A program made the translations under genes and the position numbers. Source: Planctomycetaceae bacterium (GTDB lineage Bacteria; Planctomycetota; Planctomycetia; Pirellulales; Pirellulaceae). Taken from it: a stretch of DNA of 64,000 nt. Numbering within the stretch: position 1 is the stretch's first letter; every line of letters begins with the position of its first letter. This document shows, one piece after another, positions 9,704 through 19,011 of the stretch. The notes below the pieces were generated by a model, which worked only from the letters and a program-made list of their open reading frames with translations, did no database searches and was not told the origin of the DNA. The stretch is taken from assembly GCA_002709225.1 (NCBI GenBank), contig PAQH01000096.1:1-64000 (forward strand). Direction: 5' to 3'.

Positions 9704-11002
9704 TTAGGTATTGATGTGCGTTTCCAGGAACCTGGCGAGGCGATGAAAGTCGCTATTGGGTTCGATATACCTCACTCGTGTCACCAGCGTAGCTGGGTCG
9801 ATAAGTTCGTCGAAAGGAACGTATCGTAAATCGAGTTGGCCGGCGACCGACACCATCACGCCGTTGTGTCGCTCTTCCACAAGAGCGCGATAAGCGCCAA
9901 CCCCCAATTGGCTTCCCAGCATGACGTCGAAAGCAATCGGTGCGGAGCACCGTGACTCATAACCGAGTTGTAGCCCGGTGACTTTACGCTGCTGATTGGT
10001 TTTTTTCTGATACGCGGTAGCCACCAACTTTGCGAGTAGCCGAGAGAGATTCACGTCGGCAATGGAGATATGGCCATGATCATCACGGGGGACACCTTCA
10101 AGGTAGTTTGCCGGAAGGTATTCCGATAGTCCCTCCGCGACCACAACCACGCCAAAGTCTTTGCCGGCCTCTTCACGCGATTGCATCATCTGGACGATGC
10201 GGTCGACAACTCGATCGACCTCCATAATCGGGCGTGAATGGGTCTCTCCGGTGCTCTGGTCTGTGTAGGTTTCGTCGAGCCGATCTTCTGGTCCCAGGTC
10301 TTCGACACTGATCACCAGGCTGGCTTCTCCAGCAATGGCGGCGGCATACGCCAGCCAACCGGCGCTACGGCCCATCGTCTCGGCAATAAAGTAGGCTCGT
10401 CCGGCTTCGGCGTCATGGATCAGGTTGCGAATTTCTGACGCCAGTGTTTCCGCGGCGGAAAAGAACCCGAAGGTAAAATCGATCCCGTGATAATCATTGT
10501 CGATTGTCTTTGGCAAATGCACGATTGGAATGCGAGGTGCATCGGCCGGCAGTCGATCCTGGAACAGCTTGAGCTTGTTGGCTGTCTTGAGCGTATCGTC
10601 ACCACCGATCGAAATGAGCGCATCGACGTCGATCGAACGCAGGCCATCGTAGACCCGCTGAAGTGGCGCTGCGCATTCAGCATCTTCCAAGTGGGACGGC
10701 TGGGAGATTAGTTTGCCTGGATTGGCCCGCGCTGTCCCAATCAGGATGCCGCGCGCGTTACGTGTTCGCTTTAAAGTTTGTTCATCGAGTTTCAAAAAGT
10801 CCCTGCCCTCTTGCAGAGGCTGATCTGGAGAAAAGTCGATGAGTTGCGAGTAGCCATGGCGGATACCAATGACCTCGATCCCGTTCTGCAAGAATGCGGA
10901 AGCACAGGTTGAAATGACCGCATTGGCGGCTGGGGCAGGCCCACCTGCAAACAGGATGGCCACACGTCGAAAAGGCGGTTGGTCTGGCGAGAGGTCGGGC
11001 AT
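9704..11002 (-). CDS. pfp: 6-phosphofructokinase, pyrophosphate-dependent type
   Basis: A 432-residue phosphofructokinase phosphorylating fructose-6-phosphate. The phosphoryl-donor motif is GGDDT, with Asp where ATP enzymes have Gly, and the catalytic loop is PKTIDND rather than PGTIDND. Both features mark PPi-dependent PFKs, which run reversibly in glycolysis and gluconeogenesis. GGPAPAANAVI at the N-terminus and MGRSAGWLA in the substrate site complete the fold. ATG 11002 (MPDLSPDQPP) was taken; the frame extends 48 codons upstream to 11146 in non-homologous sequence. Confidence 0.9.
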   Translation of the reverse strand: MPDLSPDQPPFRRVAILFAGGPAPAANAVISTCASAFLQNGIEVIGIRHGYSQLIDFSPDQPLQEGRDFLKLDEQTLKRTRNARGILIGTARANPGKLISQPSHLEDAECAAPLQRVYDGLRSIDVDALISIGGDDTLKTANKLKLFQDRLPADAPRIPIVHLPKTIDNDYHGIDFTFGFFSAAETLASEIRNLIHDAEAGRAYFIAETMGRSAGWLAYAAAIAGEASLVISVEDLGPEDRLDETYTDQSTGETHSRPIMEVDRVVDRIVQMMQSREEAGKDFGVVVVAEGLSEYLPANYLEGVPRDDHGHISIADVNLSRLLAKLVATAYQKKTNQQRKVTGLQLGYESRCSAPIAFDVMLGSQLGVGAYRALVEERHNGVMVSVAGQLDLRYVPFDELIDPATLVTRVRYIEPNSDFHRLARFLETHINT

Positions 11003-11448
11003 GGCGTGCGGAAGCCTGTGGAAAATGGACAGCGAGTTGCCGAGCAATCGTGAAGAGCAGACTGCGGAGCAAACTTGTTGATTTGCGCCACTGTCGGGGC
11101 GTCGATTGTATTTTGCCGGCTGCCTGCCGCCAAGCGGATGCAGCACTTTGGCTCGATGTTTCCTGATATTCCCCTCGTGGTTTGTGTCGGTTAGGTTGCT
11201 TTGCGCAGTTGGAGACCCAAGAAATATCAGCGGTGAGAAGGGGTACCGGCTGTTGGGTTTGCCTGGGAGTAGTCACAATAGAAGAGATGACTTTCGTGCG
11301 ATAGAAACAGAATGCCATACTCGTTGGCCCCTGATGGCCTGGCGAGGAGGTTGGTGGGCGTTGGGGCCCCCACCGTGACGGATAATTAGTTTTGTAACTG
11401 CCTACACTCAGGTTGTTCCAGAAAAGGGACTTGATAGAGCCTGTCACT
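11003..11448. other. Intergenic region between divergent PFK and Hsp70 genes
   Basis: About 446 bp carries the promoters of two divergent genes. ORFs drawn through it on both strands are low-complexity shadows. A G/C-rich near-palindrome (GTTGGGGCCCCCACC) lies around 11360-11375. I recognise no heat-shock CIRCE element or other named operator. Confidence 0.35.
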
Positions 11449-13002
11449 ATGAGCGAGTCACATCCTGCGATTGGAATTGATTTAGGGACGACGTTTTCAG
11501 CAGTGGCGCGACTCGATGAAACGGGGCGGCCAACCACACTGGCCAATGTCGAAGGAGACAAGACAACTCCGAGCGTACTTTTCTTTGACGGCGATGAAGT
11601 CATCGTAGGCAAGGAAGCGGTCAAGGCGATGGGGGATGAAATGCCGTGCGTGGCGGATTGTGTCAAACGCGAACTCGGCCAACGCATCTATCCCAAAGAG
11701 CTTGCCAGCAGACAGTATCCCCCCGCGGTGTTGCAGGCATGGGTGCTGCATAAACTTGGACAAGATGCGCGTGCTCAGGTTGGACAGTTTCATAAGGTCG
11801 TGGTGACAGTGCCAGCCTATTTTGATGAGGCGCATCGGAAGGCGACCCAGGACGCCGGTTATATGGCCGGTTTCGATGTGATGGATATTATTAATGAACC
11901 GACCGCGGCAGCCGTCGCGTTTGGTTACCAGCAAGGTTACATTACCGCCAAAGAGGGAGTGACTCAGAGTCAGACCATCCTTGTTTATGACCTGGGCGGT
12001 GGCACCTTTGACGTCACTGTGATGGAAATCGGAGATCGCGAATTTCGCGCCCTGGCGACCGATGGGGACGTTCATCTGGGTGGCCAGGATTGGGATCGTC
12101 GGCTGGTAGATTTTGTCGCCGAAGAGTTCATTACCCGATTTGGTGCGGACCCACGTCAGCACCCCAATAGTCTGGGGAGATTGTGGCGGGAATCGGAGGA
12201 CGCCAAGCGGACGCTGTCTGCCCGCAGTAAAGCGAACATCCTTTGCGAACATGGTGGCCATTCGCTGCGGGTTGAAGTCACCCGCGGGCAATTCGAAGAG
12301 CTCACAAGAGATCTCCTGGACCGGACCGTTTTTACCACGCGCGAGACCCTCAACGCGGCGGGCCTCGGCTGGTCGGATTTGGACCGTGTGCTGCTGGTGG
12401 GCGGCTCGACAAGAATGCCGGCGATTGGCGAGATGTTAAAAGATCTCAGTGGCAGTGAACCTGATCGGACAGTGTCTCCTGATGAAGCGGTTGCGCATGG
12501 TGCGGCCTTACATGCCGGGGTGCTGTTGGCGCGGCATGCGGGGAGGTCACCGAGTTTCAAGATTGCCAATGTCAATTCGCATAGTCTTGGTGTCGCGGCG
12601 ACGGATCGCAAAACGGGGAGACCCCGCACAGCGACAGTCATTCCACGTAATACGCGTTTGCCGGTGACTGCCAAACGGGTTTTCCATACGCAAAAAGAGA
12701 ATCAAAAATCTATCTTGGTACAGATTGTTGAGGGCGAGAACGCAAGTCCCGACGCTTGTTCCCAGGTAGGCCGTTGCAGTATTCGCTCGCTGCCGCCGGA
12801 ACTGGCTGCCAGAACCCCCGTTGAGGTTTGTTTTCGTTACTTGGAGAACGGTAGGTTGACCGTTTATGTCGCGATCGAAGGGATCGATAAACGCGTCAAG
12901 CATGAATTGCTTCGCGAAAACAGTCTCAGCCAGGAAGCGCTCGACAGCTGGAGAAAATACATTTCCGGGCTCTCTCCAATGATTACTAGCGAAATCCAAT
13001 GA
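11449..13002 (+). CDS. Hsp70 family protein (short, lidless DnaK homologue)
   Basis: The ATPase domain is complete: phosphate-1 AIGIDLGTTFSAVA, VTVPAYFDEAHRKAT, INEPTAAAVAFGY, LVYDLGGGTFDVTV and LLVGGSTRMP. A beta-sandwich substrate-binding region follows (NSHSLGV, VIPRNTRLPV), but the protein stops at 517 residues and lacks the ~100-residue helical lid and EEVD-like tail of DnaK. It resembles the short Hsp70s found in several copies in planctomycetes. No dnaJ or grpE is adjacent, so it is unlikely to be the main DnaK. ATG 11449 replaces the TTG start given in the track. Confidence 0.88.
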   Translation: MSESHPAIGIDLGTTFSAVARLDETGRPTTLANVEGDKTTPSVLFFDGDEVIVGKEAVKAMGDEMPCVADCVKRELGQRIYPKELASRQYPPAVLQAWVLHKLGQDARAQVGQFHKVVVTVPAYFDEAHRKATQDAGYMAGFDVMDIINEPTAAAVAFGYQQGYITAKEGVTQSQTILVYDLGGGTFDVTVMEIGDREFRALATDGDVHLGGQDWDRRLVDFVAEEFITRFGADPRQHPNSLGRLWRESEDAKRTLSARSKANILCEHGGHSLRVEVTRGQFEELTRDLLDRTVFTTRETLNAAGLGWSDLDRVLLVGGSTRMPAIGEMLKDLSGSEPDRTVSPDEAVAHGAALHAGVLLARHAGRSPSFKIANVNSHSLGVAATDRKTGRPRTATVIPRNTRLPVTAKRVFHTQKENQKSILVQIVEGENASPDACSQVGRCSIRSLPPELAARTPVEVCFRYLENGRLTVYVAIEGIDKRVKHELLRENSLSQEALDSWRKYISGLSPMITSEIQ

Positions 13003-13127
13003 GGTGTTGCGACGGAGAAGGCCACCAAACATTGTGGCTGCGGGTGGCAGGGGACCACGCGTTTCCAGTTCCCACGCTCTACATCTGAAACCACGGCCGC
13101 GTGTAACGACCTTGCGAACGATAGCCT

Positions 13128-14411
13128 ATGTCGACCAGCGAACCCGAAATGAGCGCCTCCCACACCGGCCATGATGTGCGGATGCGCGGTTTTGCCAGAC
13201 GTACTACAGTAGAGCAGGCGCTCTGCTGGGTGGACGAACAGTCATGTCCTTTGGACTCGCAGCGTATTGCGATCGACGCGGCTTATCAGCGTGTGTTAGC
13301 AAACGACGTAGTCAGCGCCGTAGATGTCCCCGGTTTTGATCGGTCCATGATGGATGGTTACGCGGTACGTGCTGAAGATACGTTAGGGGCGACTCCTTAC
13401 AATCGCTTGCCATTGCGCGTCGTGGGGCAGGCGCTTCCTGGAGCGGCGTTTTCAGAGAAAGTGGCCAGCGGGCAGGCCGTACGGATCATGACGGGCGCTC
13501 CCTTGCCGGCCGGTGCGGATGCGGTGTTGCCGGTCGAACGTGTCGAAGTCGACGGGGATCGAATACTCGCTCAGGACGCGGTCGTACGACAAAAGCACGT
13601 GGGCGTGAGGGGAGAGGATGTCAGTTGCGGTGACTCTGTCCTGCCACGTGGGCGCCGTTTGCGGCCACAGGACGTAGGGGTGTTGTCCTCCATTGGACGG
13701 GCAGAAGTCGACGTGATTCGGTTACCGCGAGTGAGGATTATCGTTACCGGCAACGAGCTCCTGCCGGCAGGAGCGCTACCGTCGGAGCATCGGATTTCCG
13801 ATGCCAATGGTCCCATGTTGACCAGCCTGGTCACACGCGACGGTGGTGTGCCGGAGCATCCCGGGATCGTTCCCGACGATCCCGCCTCAATCCTCGATGC
13901 AATGCGGAGCGATGTTGATGTGGTGTTAGTATCCGGCGGCTCGAGCGTCGGGCAAGAAGATCATGCGCCGGTGTTATTGGCAACGCACGGAGAGCTACCG
14001 ATTCATGGGATTGCCATGCGCCCCAGTAGTCCAGCCGGAATGGGAATCCTGGGGAAGCGGCTGGTGTTCCTGTTGCCCGGGAATCCAGTAGCCTGCCTCT
14101 CCGCTTATGATTTTTTTGCCGGGCGCGCCATTCGTCGATTGAGTGGAAATGCGACGGAGTGGCCCTACGTGACGATCCAACGTCCTCTATGTCGCAAGCT
14201 GGTGTCGACCGTGGGACGCGTTGATTATGCAAGGGTACGTATCGATGGTGATGCGATCGAGCCGCTGGCGATCAGTGGTGCATCACTGCTTAGTACGACG
14301 ACCCGAGCCGACGGCTTTGTGGTTATCCCGGCGGATAGTGAAGGTTATCCCGAGGGGACGGTTGTTGAAGTCTTTTGTTTCGATCAGAAAGCCGTGCCAC
14401 TGCGTACCTGA
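13128..14411 (+). CDS. moeA: Molybdopterin molybdotransferase MoeA
   Basis: MoeA inserts molybdate into adenylated molybdopterin in the last step of Mo-cofactor synthesis. Family motifs appear in order: GFDRSMMDGYAVRA, RIMTGAPLPAGADAV, VGVRGEDV, IIVTGNEL, ISDANGPML, VVLVSGGSSVGQEDH and FLLPGNPVACLSAYDFF. The length (427 aa) includes an extended N-terminus of ~20 residues. No other Mo-cofactor gene lies nearby. Confidence 0.95.
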   Translation: MSTSEPEMSASHTGHDVRMRGFARRTTVEQALCWVDEQSCPLDSQRIAIDAAYQRVLANDVVSAVDVPGFDRSMMDGYAVRAEDTLGATPYNRLPLRVVGQALPGAAFSEKVASGQAVRIMTGAPLPAGADAVLPVERVEVDGDRILAQDAVVRQKHVGVRGEDVSCGDSVLPRGRRLRPQDVGVLSSIGRAEVDVIRLPRVRIIVTGNELLPAGALPSEHRISDANGPMLTSLVTRDGGVPEHPGIVPDDPASILDAMRSDVDVVLVSGGSSVGQEDHAPVLLATHGELPIHGIAMRPSSPAGMGILGKRLVFLLPGNPVACLSAYDFFAGRAIRRLSGNATEWPYVTIQRPLCRKLVSTVGRVDYARVRIDGDAIEPLAISGASLLSTTTRADGFVVIPADSEGYPEGTVVEVFCFDQKAVPLRT

Positions 14412-14496
14412 TGTTGCGATCAACGCGGGCAATTGCGGAGTGTTTCAATTCGGTCCGCCCTGACAAGCGGGGTTCCCCCCCAGACCTCTGCCGTGA

Positions 14497-15867
14497 TCAG
14501 ACTTCCGACAGGGACTCATTTGCGTCGCCGAAGTGATCGAGATGGATACCCATTCTGTCCATCAGCGACAGGTACAGCCGGCACATCTGACGATCGGGCT
14601 GAGTGCCGTATTTGAGGATTCGGCCGCCCTTGATCTGACCGCCACCGCCCCCTAGGAGGATGACCGGCAAGTCGTCGACATGATGATGCCCATTCTTCAT
14701 GCTGGACAGATAGAGCATCATCGTGTTGTCCAGTAGCGTGCGGTCGCCTTCCTGGATCTCGTTCATCCGGCGAGTCACATAGGCGACCTGCTCGCAAAAG
14801 AACCGATTGACCTTCAACCAGTTGTCGTCGTCTCGGTGCGACGTCAGATGATGAATACTGTTGACTCCCAGGTGCGGAAAGCGGAGCTGCGACCAGTCGT
14901 TATTGAGCTTGAGTGTGCAGATGCGCGTCGTGTCCGTCTGAAACGCGAGCACCAGGATGTCGCACATCAGCCGCATGTGCTGGTCAATGTCCTGCGGGAT
15001 TCCGTCCGCTGGACGTGTGGTGTCCGGCTTCTCCAACGTTGGTCGCCAGCCCTGTAGCCGCCGATCCTTTGTGGCTCGATCAAGGCGCTGTTCGACCTCA
15101 CGCACCGATTCCAGGTATTCGCCGAGCCGGTGCCGGTCGCCGCTGCTGACACGGCCGCGGAGGCTGCGGGCTTCTTCCAGCACGGCATCCAATACACTGC
15201 GGTCTGCACGTCCCGGTTCGTTGCGGAACAGGCGATCGAATGCCAGAGCCGGATAAAGCTCCAGTGGGGTTGGTGTCGTCGGCGAACTCCATGAAATATT
15301 GGAGCTATAAATCATCGAGTAATTCTTGTGGACGCTCGGCAGGGACGGCTCGCACCCCAAAACGAGACTAGGTACTTTCGTCCGGTGACCAATCCGTTGA
15401 GCCATCACCTGATCCATGCTCGTCCCGGAGCGAACTGCTCCGTCCGGCGCGAGCTTTGCTCCGCTGAGCAACTGCCCGGTCTGCGCACTGTGGATGCCGC
15501 CGATCTTCGCCTCGGCGTTAAACAGCCCCTCGATAAAATTCAGCTTGTCGCGGAACGGTTGGAGCGACTCAAGCACTTTGCCGAGTTTCATGTCAGCGCC
15601 AGCGCCGCGCGCCCACCACTCTTTCGCGTGAAAGCCATTTCCCGAGAACAGGCAGGCGAACCGGACCGGGGGCTGGCTCAAATTCTGTTGGCCTGATCCA
15701 TCATCACCCCAAACGGGAAGCGATTCGAGCCAGGGCAAGGCCATCGTCACGCCGAGCCCGCGCAAGGCCGCTCGCCGCGACAGGATGTCGCGTCGTTTGC
15801 AGGATGTCTGATCCACATTTGTCTCCAGACGTTGTCTCATTGAGTTTGTCTCCAAACGATGCCGCAT
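14497..15867 (-). CDS. DUF1552 (HxxSHH) domain protein, Tat-exported
   Basis: A 456-residue DUF1552 family protein. A twin-arginine signal (RRAALRGLGVTMALPWLES) sits near residues 31-50, so it is probably exported folded. The body has the family's FSGNGFHAKEWW segment and a SIHHLTSHRDD motif matching the HxxSHH signature. Its gene lies 45 bp after the DUF1592 gene on the same strand, the usual planctomycete pairing; the function is unknown. The first 18 residues are a near-perfect duplication (MRHRLETNS / MRQRLETNV), so the real start may be the second Met at 15840. Confidence 0.88.
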   Translation of the reverse strand: MRHRLETNSMRQRLETNVDQTSCKRRDILSRRAALRGLGVTMALPWLESLPVWGDDGSGQQNLSQPPVRFACLFSGNGFHAKEWWARGAGADMKLGKVLESLQPFRDKLNFIEGLFNAEAKIGGIHSAQTGQLLSGAKLAPDGAVRSGTSMDQVMAQRIGHRTKVPSLVLGCEPSLPSVHKNYSMIYSSNISWSSPTTPTPLELYPALAFDRLFRNEPGRADRSVLDAVLEEARSLRGRVSSGDRHRLGEYLESVREVEQRLDRATKDRRLQGWRPTLEKPDTTRPADGIPQDIDQHMRLMCDILVLAFQTDTTRICTLKLNNDWSQLRFPHLGVNSIHHLTSHRDDDNWLKVNRFFCEQVAYVTRRMNEIQEGDRTLLDNTMMLYLSSMKNGHHHVDDLPVILLGGGGGQIKGGRILKYGTQPDRQMCRLYLSLMDRMGIHLDHFGDANESLSEV

Positions 15868-15912
15868 TGGGTCGCCGACAAGTCTGCCGTCCCGGGAAAA
15901 GTCCTGGCTGCG

Positions 15913-18900
15913 TCAGTAATCGGCGAATTCTGACCCTCGAATGAACTGAAACTGCCTGCTTCGCACGATCGCCAACACGGCCACTGAGACGCGGCCTCCG
16001 TGTTTGTCGAGCTGACTTACCATCGTATTAAGCAGTTGCCTGTCAGAGAGAAGAACCCGTCGGCCGAGGGCATATCCTAGCAACTTTCGGCAGAACTGAC
16101 GCTGGAATTCGCCTCGCCGTTCGGCCAGTAGGTAATGCCGCAACCCGTCGATGCCCTGAAACGTCGTCCCGTCTTTTAATCGCGCATTGACGTCGATCGG
16201 GCGACCGCCGGTATCCTGTTCACGGCGACGTCCGATCGTGTCGAATCCTTCCAGTGCGAAGCCCAGCGGGTCGATACGCTTATGGCACGTGGCGCACTGC
16301 GGCATGCGTGCATGTTGTTCGACAAGTCGCCGAATGCTCAAGCCGTCGGTCGATTCTACTTCAGGGAGTTTCGGGACATCTTCTGGAGGCAACGGCAGGT
16401 GTTCACCGAGCAGAGTCTCCGCAATCCAGTTTCCACGCAGGACTGGACTGGTTCGCGAAGCGCTGGAGTGTTTCGACAGGATGCTTCCCAGGCCGAGGAT
16501 CCCGCCGCGTCCCTTTTCTTTTACGTTATTGACACGACGGAAGTCGCTGCCCTCGACTCCCGGCAGGCCGTAGTGACTTGCGAGAATGTCATTCACGAAG
16601 GTGTGATCCGCGTCGATCAACTGCCGGATTGTCCGGTCATTCTTGAACAGGTCTTGGAACAGTCGGATCGACTCTTCGTACATGGCATCGCGCAGTGGTG
16701 CGTTGAACGCTGGGAACAACTCCTCATCCTTACCTTGAAACTGGTTGAAGCTGCGGACTTCCAGCCACTGCGTGCCAAACTCGATGGCCAGCCGCCGACC
16801 TCGGGGATCTTGCAACATCCGTTGCACCTGCTGTTCAAGGACGTTGCCGTCACTGAGGCTGCCGTCGTCAGCAAGCTGTCGCAGCGTTGCGTCAGGTATT
16901 GACGCCCACAGGAAAAAACTGAGCCGCGTTGCCAGTTCGTGATTCGTGACGGCTGCCGGTTCGGTGCCGGAGGGCGATGATTCCAAACGATAGAGATACG
17001 CAGGTGACATGAGGATGCGCGTCAGCGCCGCACGGAACGCGTCCTCGTGCGAAAGTTCGCTCTCGCGGAGTTGGTCATAAAACTTGCGGAGGGAGTTGCG
17101 TTCGTTCTTCTTCAGCGATCGTCGCCAGGCTCGTCCTGCGAACTCCATTAGCGCATCGATCTGTCGCGGTTCCGAACTCCGCAACGCCAATTCGGTTTCT
17201 TGCGCTCGCCTATGGATGACCTTGCTGACTTCGGCGTAACCGGCCAATTCACCCTGGACCACCGTCTTGAAGCTCTCCCGAACGTCCAGAGCATCAAGGC
17301 TGATAAAGTGCAGTTCCGACCAGAGTCGGTTCAGTTTCTCTTGTTCCTGATCGGTGAGCAACAAACTGGAAAGGAACCCATCGCCGCGATGGAACCGTTC
17401 CAGCGTGACAACGGTGTCGCGGACTAGGACGCCGGGATAGCAGACGCGTGCCGGGAAGAGTTGGCGGAATTCTTCGGCGGCGGCCAGCAGTTTGGGGCGC
17501 ATCGCGTCCACATCGGATGTCAGGAAGAACCGCTCAAAACGCCCAGCTACGTCCGTCCATGCAACTCCCCGCTTGACCGCCGGCGGATCGACTGTTTGGC
17601 GCGCGTCAAAATGCACGACCGGGTTGGCATCGCGTTGCGACTCGATGGCTACGTCCACGACAAATGTGCGGGCGTTGATCAGTGATGCCTCCGCTCGGAT
17701 CGCGACCGTTTCTGAACCCTGCAGGACCAGGTCGGTGCGGTCGATTGGTTTCCCTTCCGGATGGCGCCCCAGTCGTGACATATCAAGGAGTGGCAGGTCC
17801 TTCTCTGCGTCTTGCTTGCCCGTCTTCTCCAGCACTTCGCGGAGCGTGACCGGTAGCTTGCCGTCGACCTCGAATCGGCCATTCTCAAGGATCACCCGGG
17901 AGTCGCTGGAGCCGAAGCTCCTGGCCGAGAGAAAGAACGTAATCGTCCCGTCCTGGGCCGGTGGCATGGCAAGTCGGTACGTGTGGCGCGTCGTCAGCGA
18001 GATTCCCGGTGGCACATAGCGATCGTCGAGCGCATGCATCCCGATTGGGTCGCGTTTGTGCCACAACAGAGCCTGGAGCATTGACACCTCTCGGGTCACA
18101 GCGTCGACGTCCTGCCGTGAGCGACATGCGCGCCACGTCGATCGGAGTGGAGCGAGAAATAGCGACGTCTGCTGTGCATCATTCAACGCAGTCCACAGGA
18201 TCCGCAGATATTTCGCTGAGAGTCCCTCTCGTGCTGCGATCGACTCAATGGTTGTCTCAGTCGCACCCAGTGCATCACGATAGGTCACAGTCGCCGCGAG
18301 ATAACGGCTGAAGGGAATCTGGCCGAATTTGTTGGTGTAGCTGCCGTAAAGATCGGTGATTCGGCGGAGGACCAGGTTGCTCCAGTCGGCTCGAAATCGG
18401 GACGCGGAAAACCGAAACCCATCGGGGAGTAGTACGGCGTGAGCGGCTACTTCTTTCGCGGCGCCGAGGTACCTGGACATTAACTCGGGCGGAAATGCCA
18501 GGGCTTCCGTCGCATTCAGAAACCCCTCGCCAGCCGCTCCGTCAGCCGGAAACTGCCGGGAAGGCTGCAGGTCTACACCGGTGAGGTCTCGAATCACATA
18601 GTTGTATTCGGCATTGTTGAGTCGACGATCCAGAAGAGGGCCGGGGTCAGTGGCTCGACGCGCAGCTTCGCTTTCGATCAAAGTGGTCAGCCAGGAGACC
18701 AACTGCCGGCGCTGCTGGGGCGCGAACTGTGGCTGATCGCCCGGCGGCATCTCCTCCCGCTCAACACGCAGCAGTACGTTCTGCCAGATCTCGATGTCTG
18801 AGCGAATTTGCTGGATCGATGAGAAACGACTCAGATTTAGCCCGCCCTTGTTTTCCCCGGGAGAATGACAACGTAGGCAAAATTTCTTCAGGAGAGGTCG

Positions 18901-19011
18901 AATCTCTGTGGTGTATTGGTCGGCGCGATCCTCGGCAACGGCGATCGCGCTCCAGCAGGCTGCAAGAAGCATAACGCCAAGCAACCGGGTTACTCTCAGG
19001 ATGTCTTGCAT
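15913..19011 (-). CDS. DUF1592/DUF1588 planctomycete cytochrome c-type protein
   Basis: A 1032-residue exported protein. It starts with a signal peptide (MQDILRVTRLLGVMLLAACW) and a c-type haem motif CLRCH (residues 45-49) in the usual IRPLLKKFCLRCH context. The downstream order fits DUF1587, DUF1595, DUF1592 (SHEDAFRAALTRILMSPAYLYRLE), DUF1588 with CATCHKRIDPLGFALEGFD, and DUF1585 at the end. The second CxxCH could bind another haem. ATG 19011 gives this signal peptide; the track's start at 19449 adds 146 residues of low-complexity translation. The gene heads an operon with the DUF1552 gene. The role is unknown, though related clusters often accompany polysaccharide breakdown. Confidence 0.9.
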   Translation of the reverse strand: MQDILRVTRLLGVMLLAACWSAIAVAEDRADQYTTEIRPLLKKFCLRCHSPGENKGGLNLSRFSSIQQIRSDIEIWQNVLLRVEREEMPPGDQPQFAPQQRRQLVSWLTTLIESEAARRATDPGPLLDRRLNNAEYNYVIRDLTGVDLQPSRQFPADGAAGEGFLNATEALAFPPELMSRYLGAAKEVAAHAVLLPDGFRFSASRFRADWSNLVLRRITDLYGSYTNKFGQIPFSRYLAATVTYRDALGATETTIESIAAREGLSAKYLRILWTALNDAQQTSLFLAPLRSTWRACRSRQDVDAVTREVSMLQALLWHKRDPIGMHALDDRYVPPGISLTTRHTYRLAMPPAQDGTITFFLSARSFGSSDSRVILENGRFEVDGKLPVTLREVLEKTGKQDAEKDLPLLDMSRLGRHPEGKPIDRTDLVLQGSETVAIRAEASLINARTFVVDVAIESQRDANPVVHFDARQTVDPPAVKRGVAWTDVAGRFERFFLTSDVDAMRPKLLAAAEEFRQLFPARVCYPGVLVRDTVVTLERFHRGDGFLSSLLLTDQEQEKLNRLWSELHFISLDALDVRESFKTVVQGELAGYAEVSKVIHRRAQETELALRSSEPRQIDALMEFAGRAWRRSLKKNERNSLRKFYDQLRESELSHEDAFRAALTRILMSPAYLYRLESSPSGTEPAAVTNHELATRLSFFLWASIPDATLRQLADDGSLSDGNVLEQQVQRMLQDPRGRRLAIEFGTQWLEVRSFNQFQGKDEELFPAFNAPLRDAMYEESIRLFQDLFKNDRTIRQLIDADHTFVNDILASHYGLPGVEGSDFRRVNNVKEKGRGGILGLGSILSKHSSASRTSPVLRGNWIAETLLGEHLPLPPEDVPKLPEVESTDGLSIRRLVEQHARMPQCATCHKRIDPLGFALEGFDTIGRRREQDTGGRPIDVNARLKDGTTFQGIDGLRHYLLAERRGEFQRQFCRKLLGYALGRRVLLSDRQLLNTMVSQLDKHGGRVSVAVLAIVRSRQFQFIRGSEFADY

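Noticed and set aside
11360-11375. G/C near-palindrome upstream of the Hsp70 as a heat-shock operator
   Set aside because: It does not match CIRCE or HAIR-like elements and is imperfect.
10782-11687. 301-aa minus-strand ORF over PFK and Hsp70 starts
   Set aside because: It overlaps two well-supported genes out of frame and crosses their promoter region.
11497-12291. 264-aa minus-strand ORF
   Set aside because: It is fully antisense to the Hsp70 ATPase domain, has no recognisable motif and has no ribosome-binding site.
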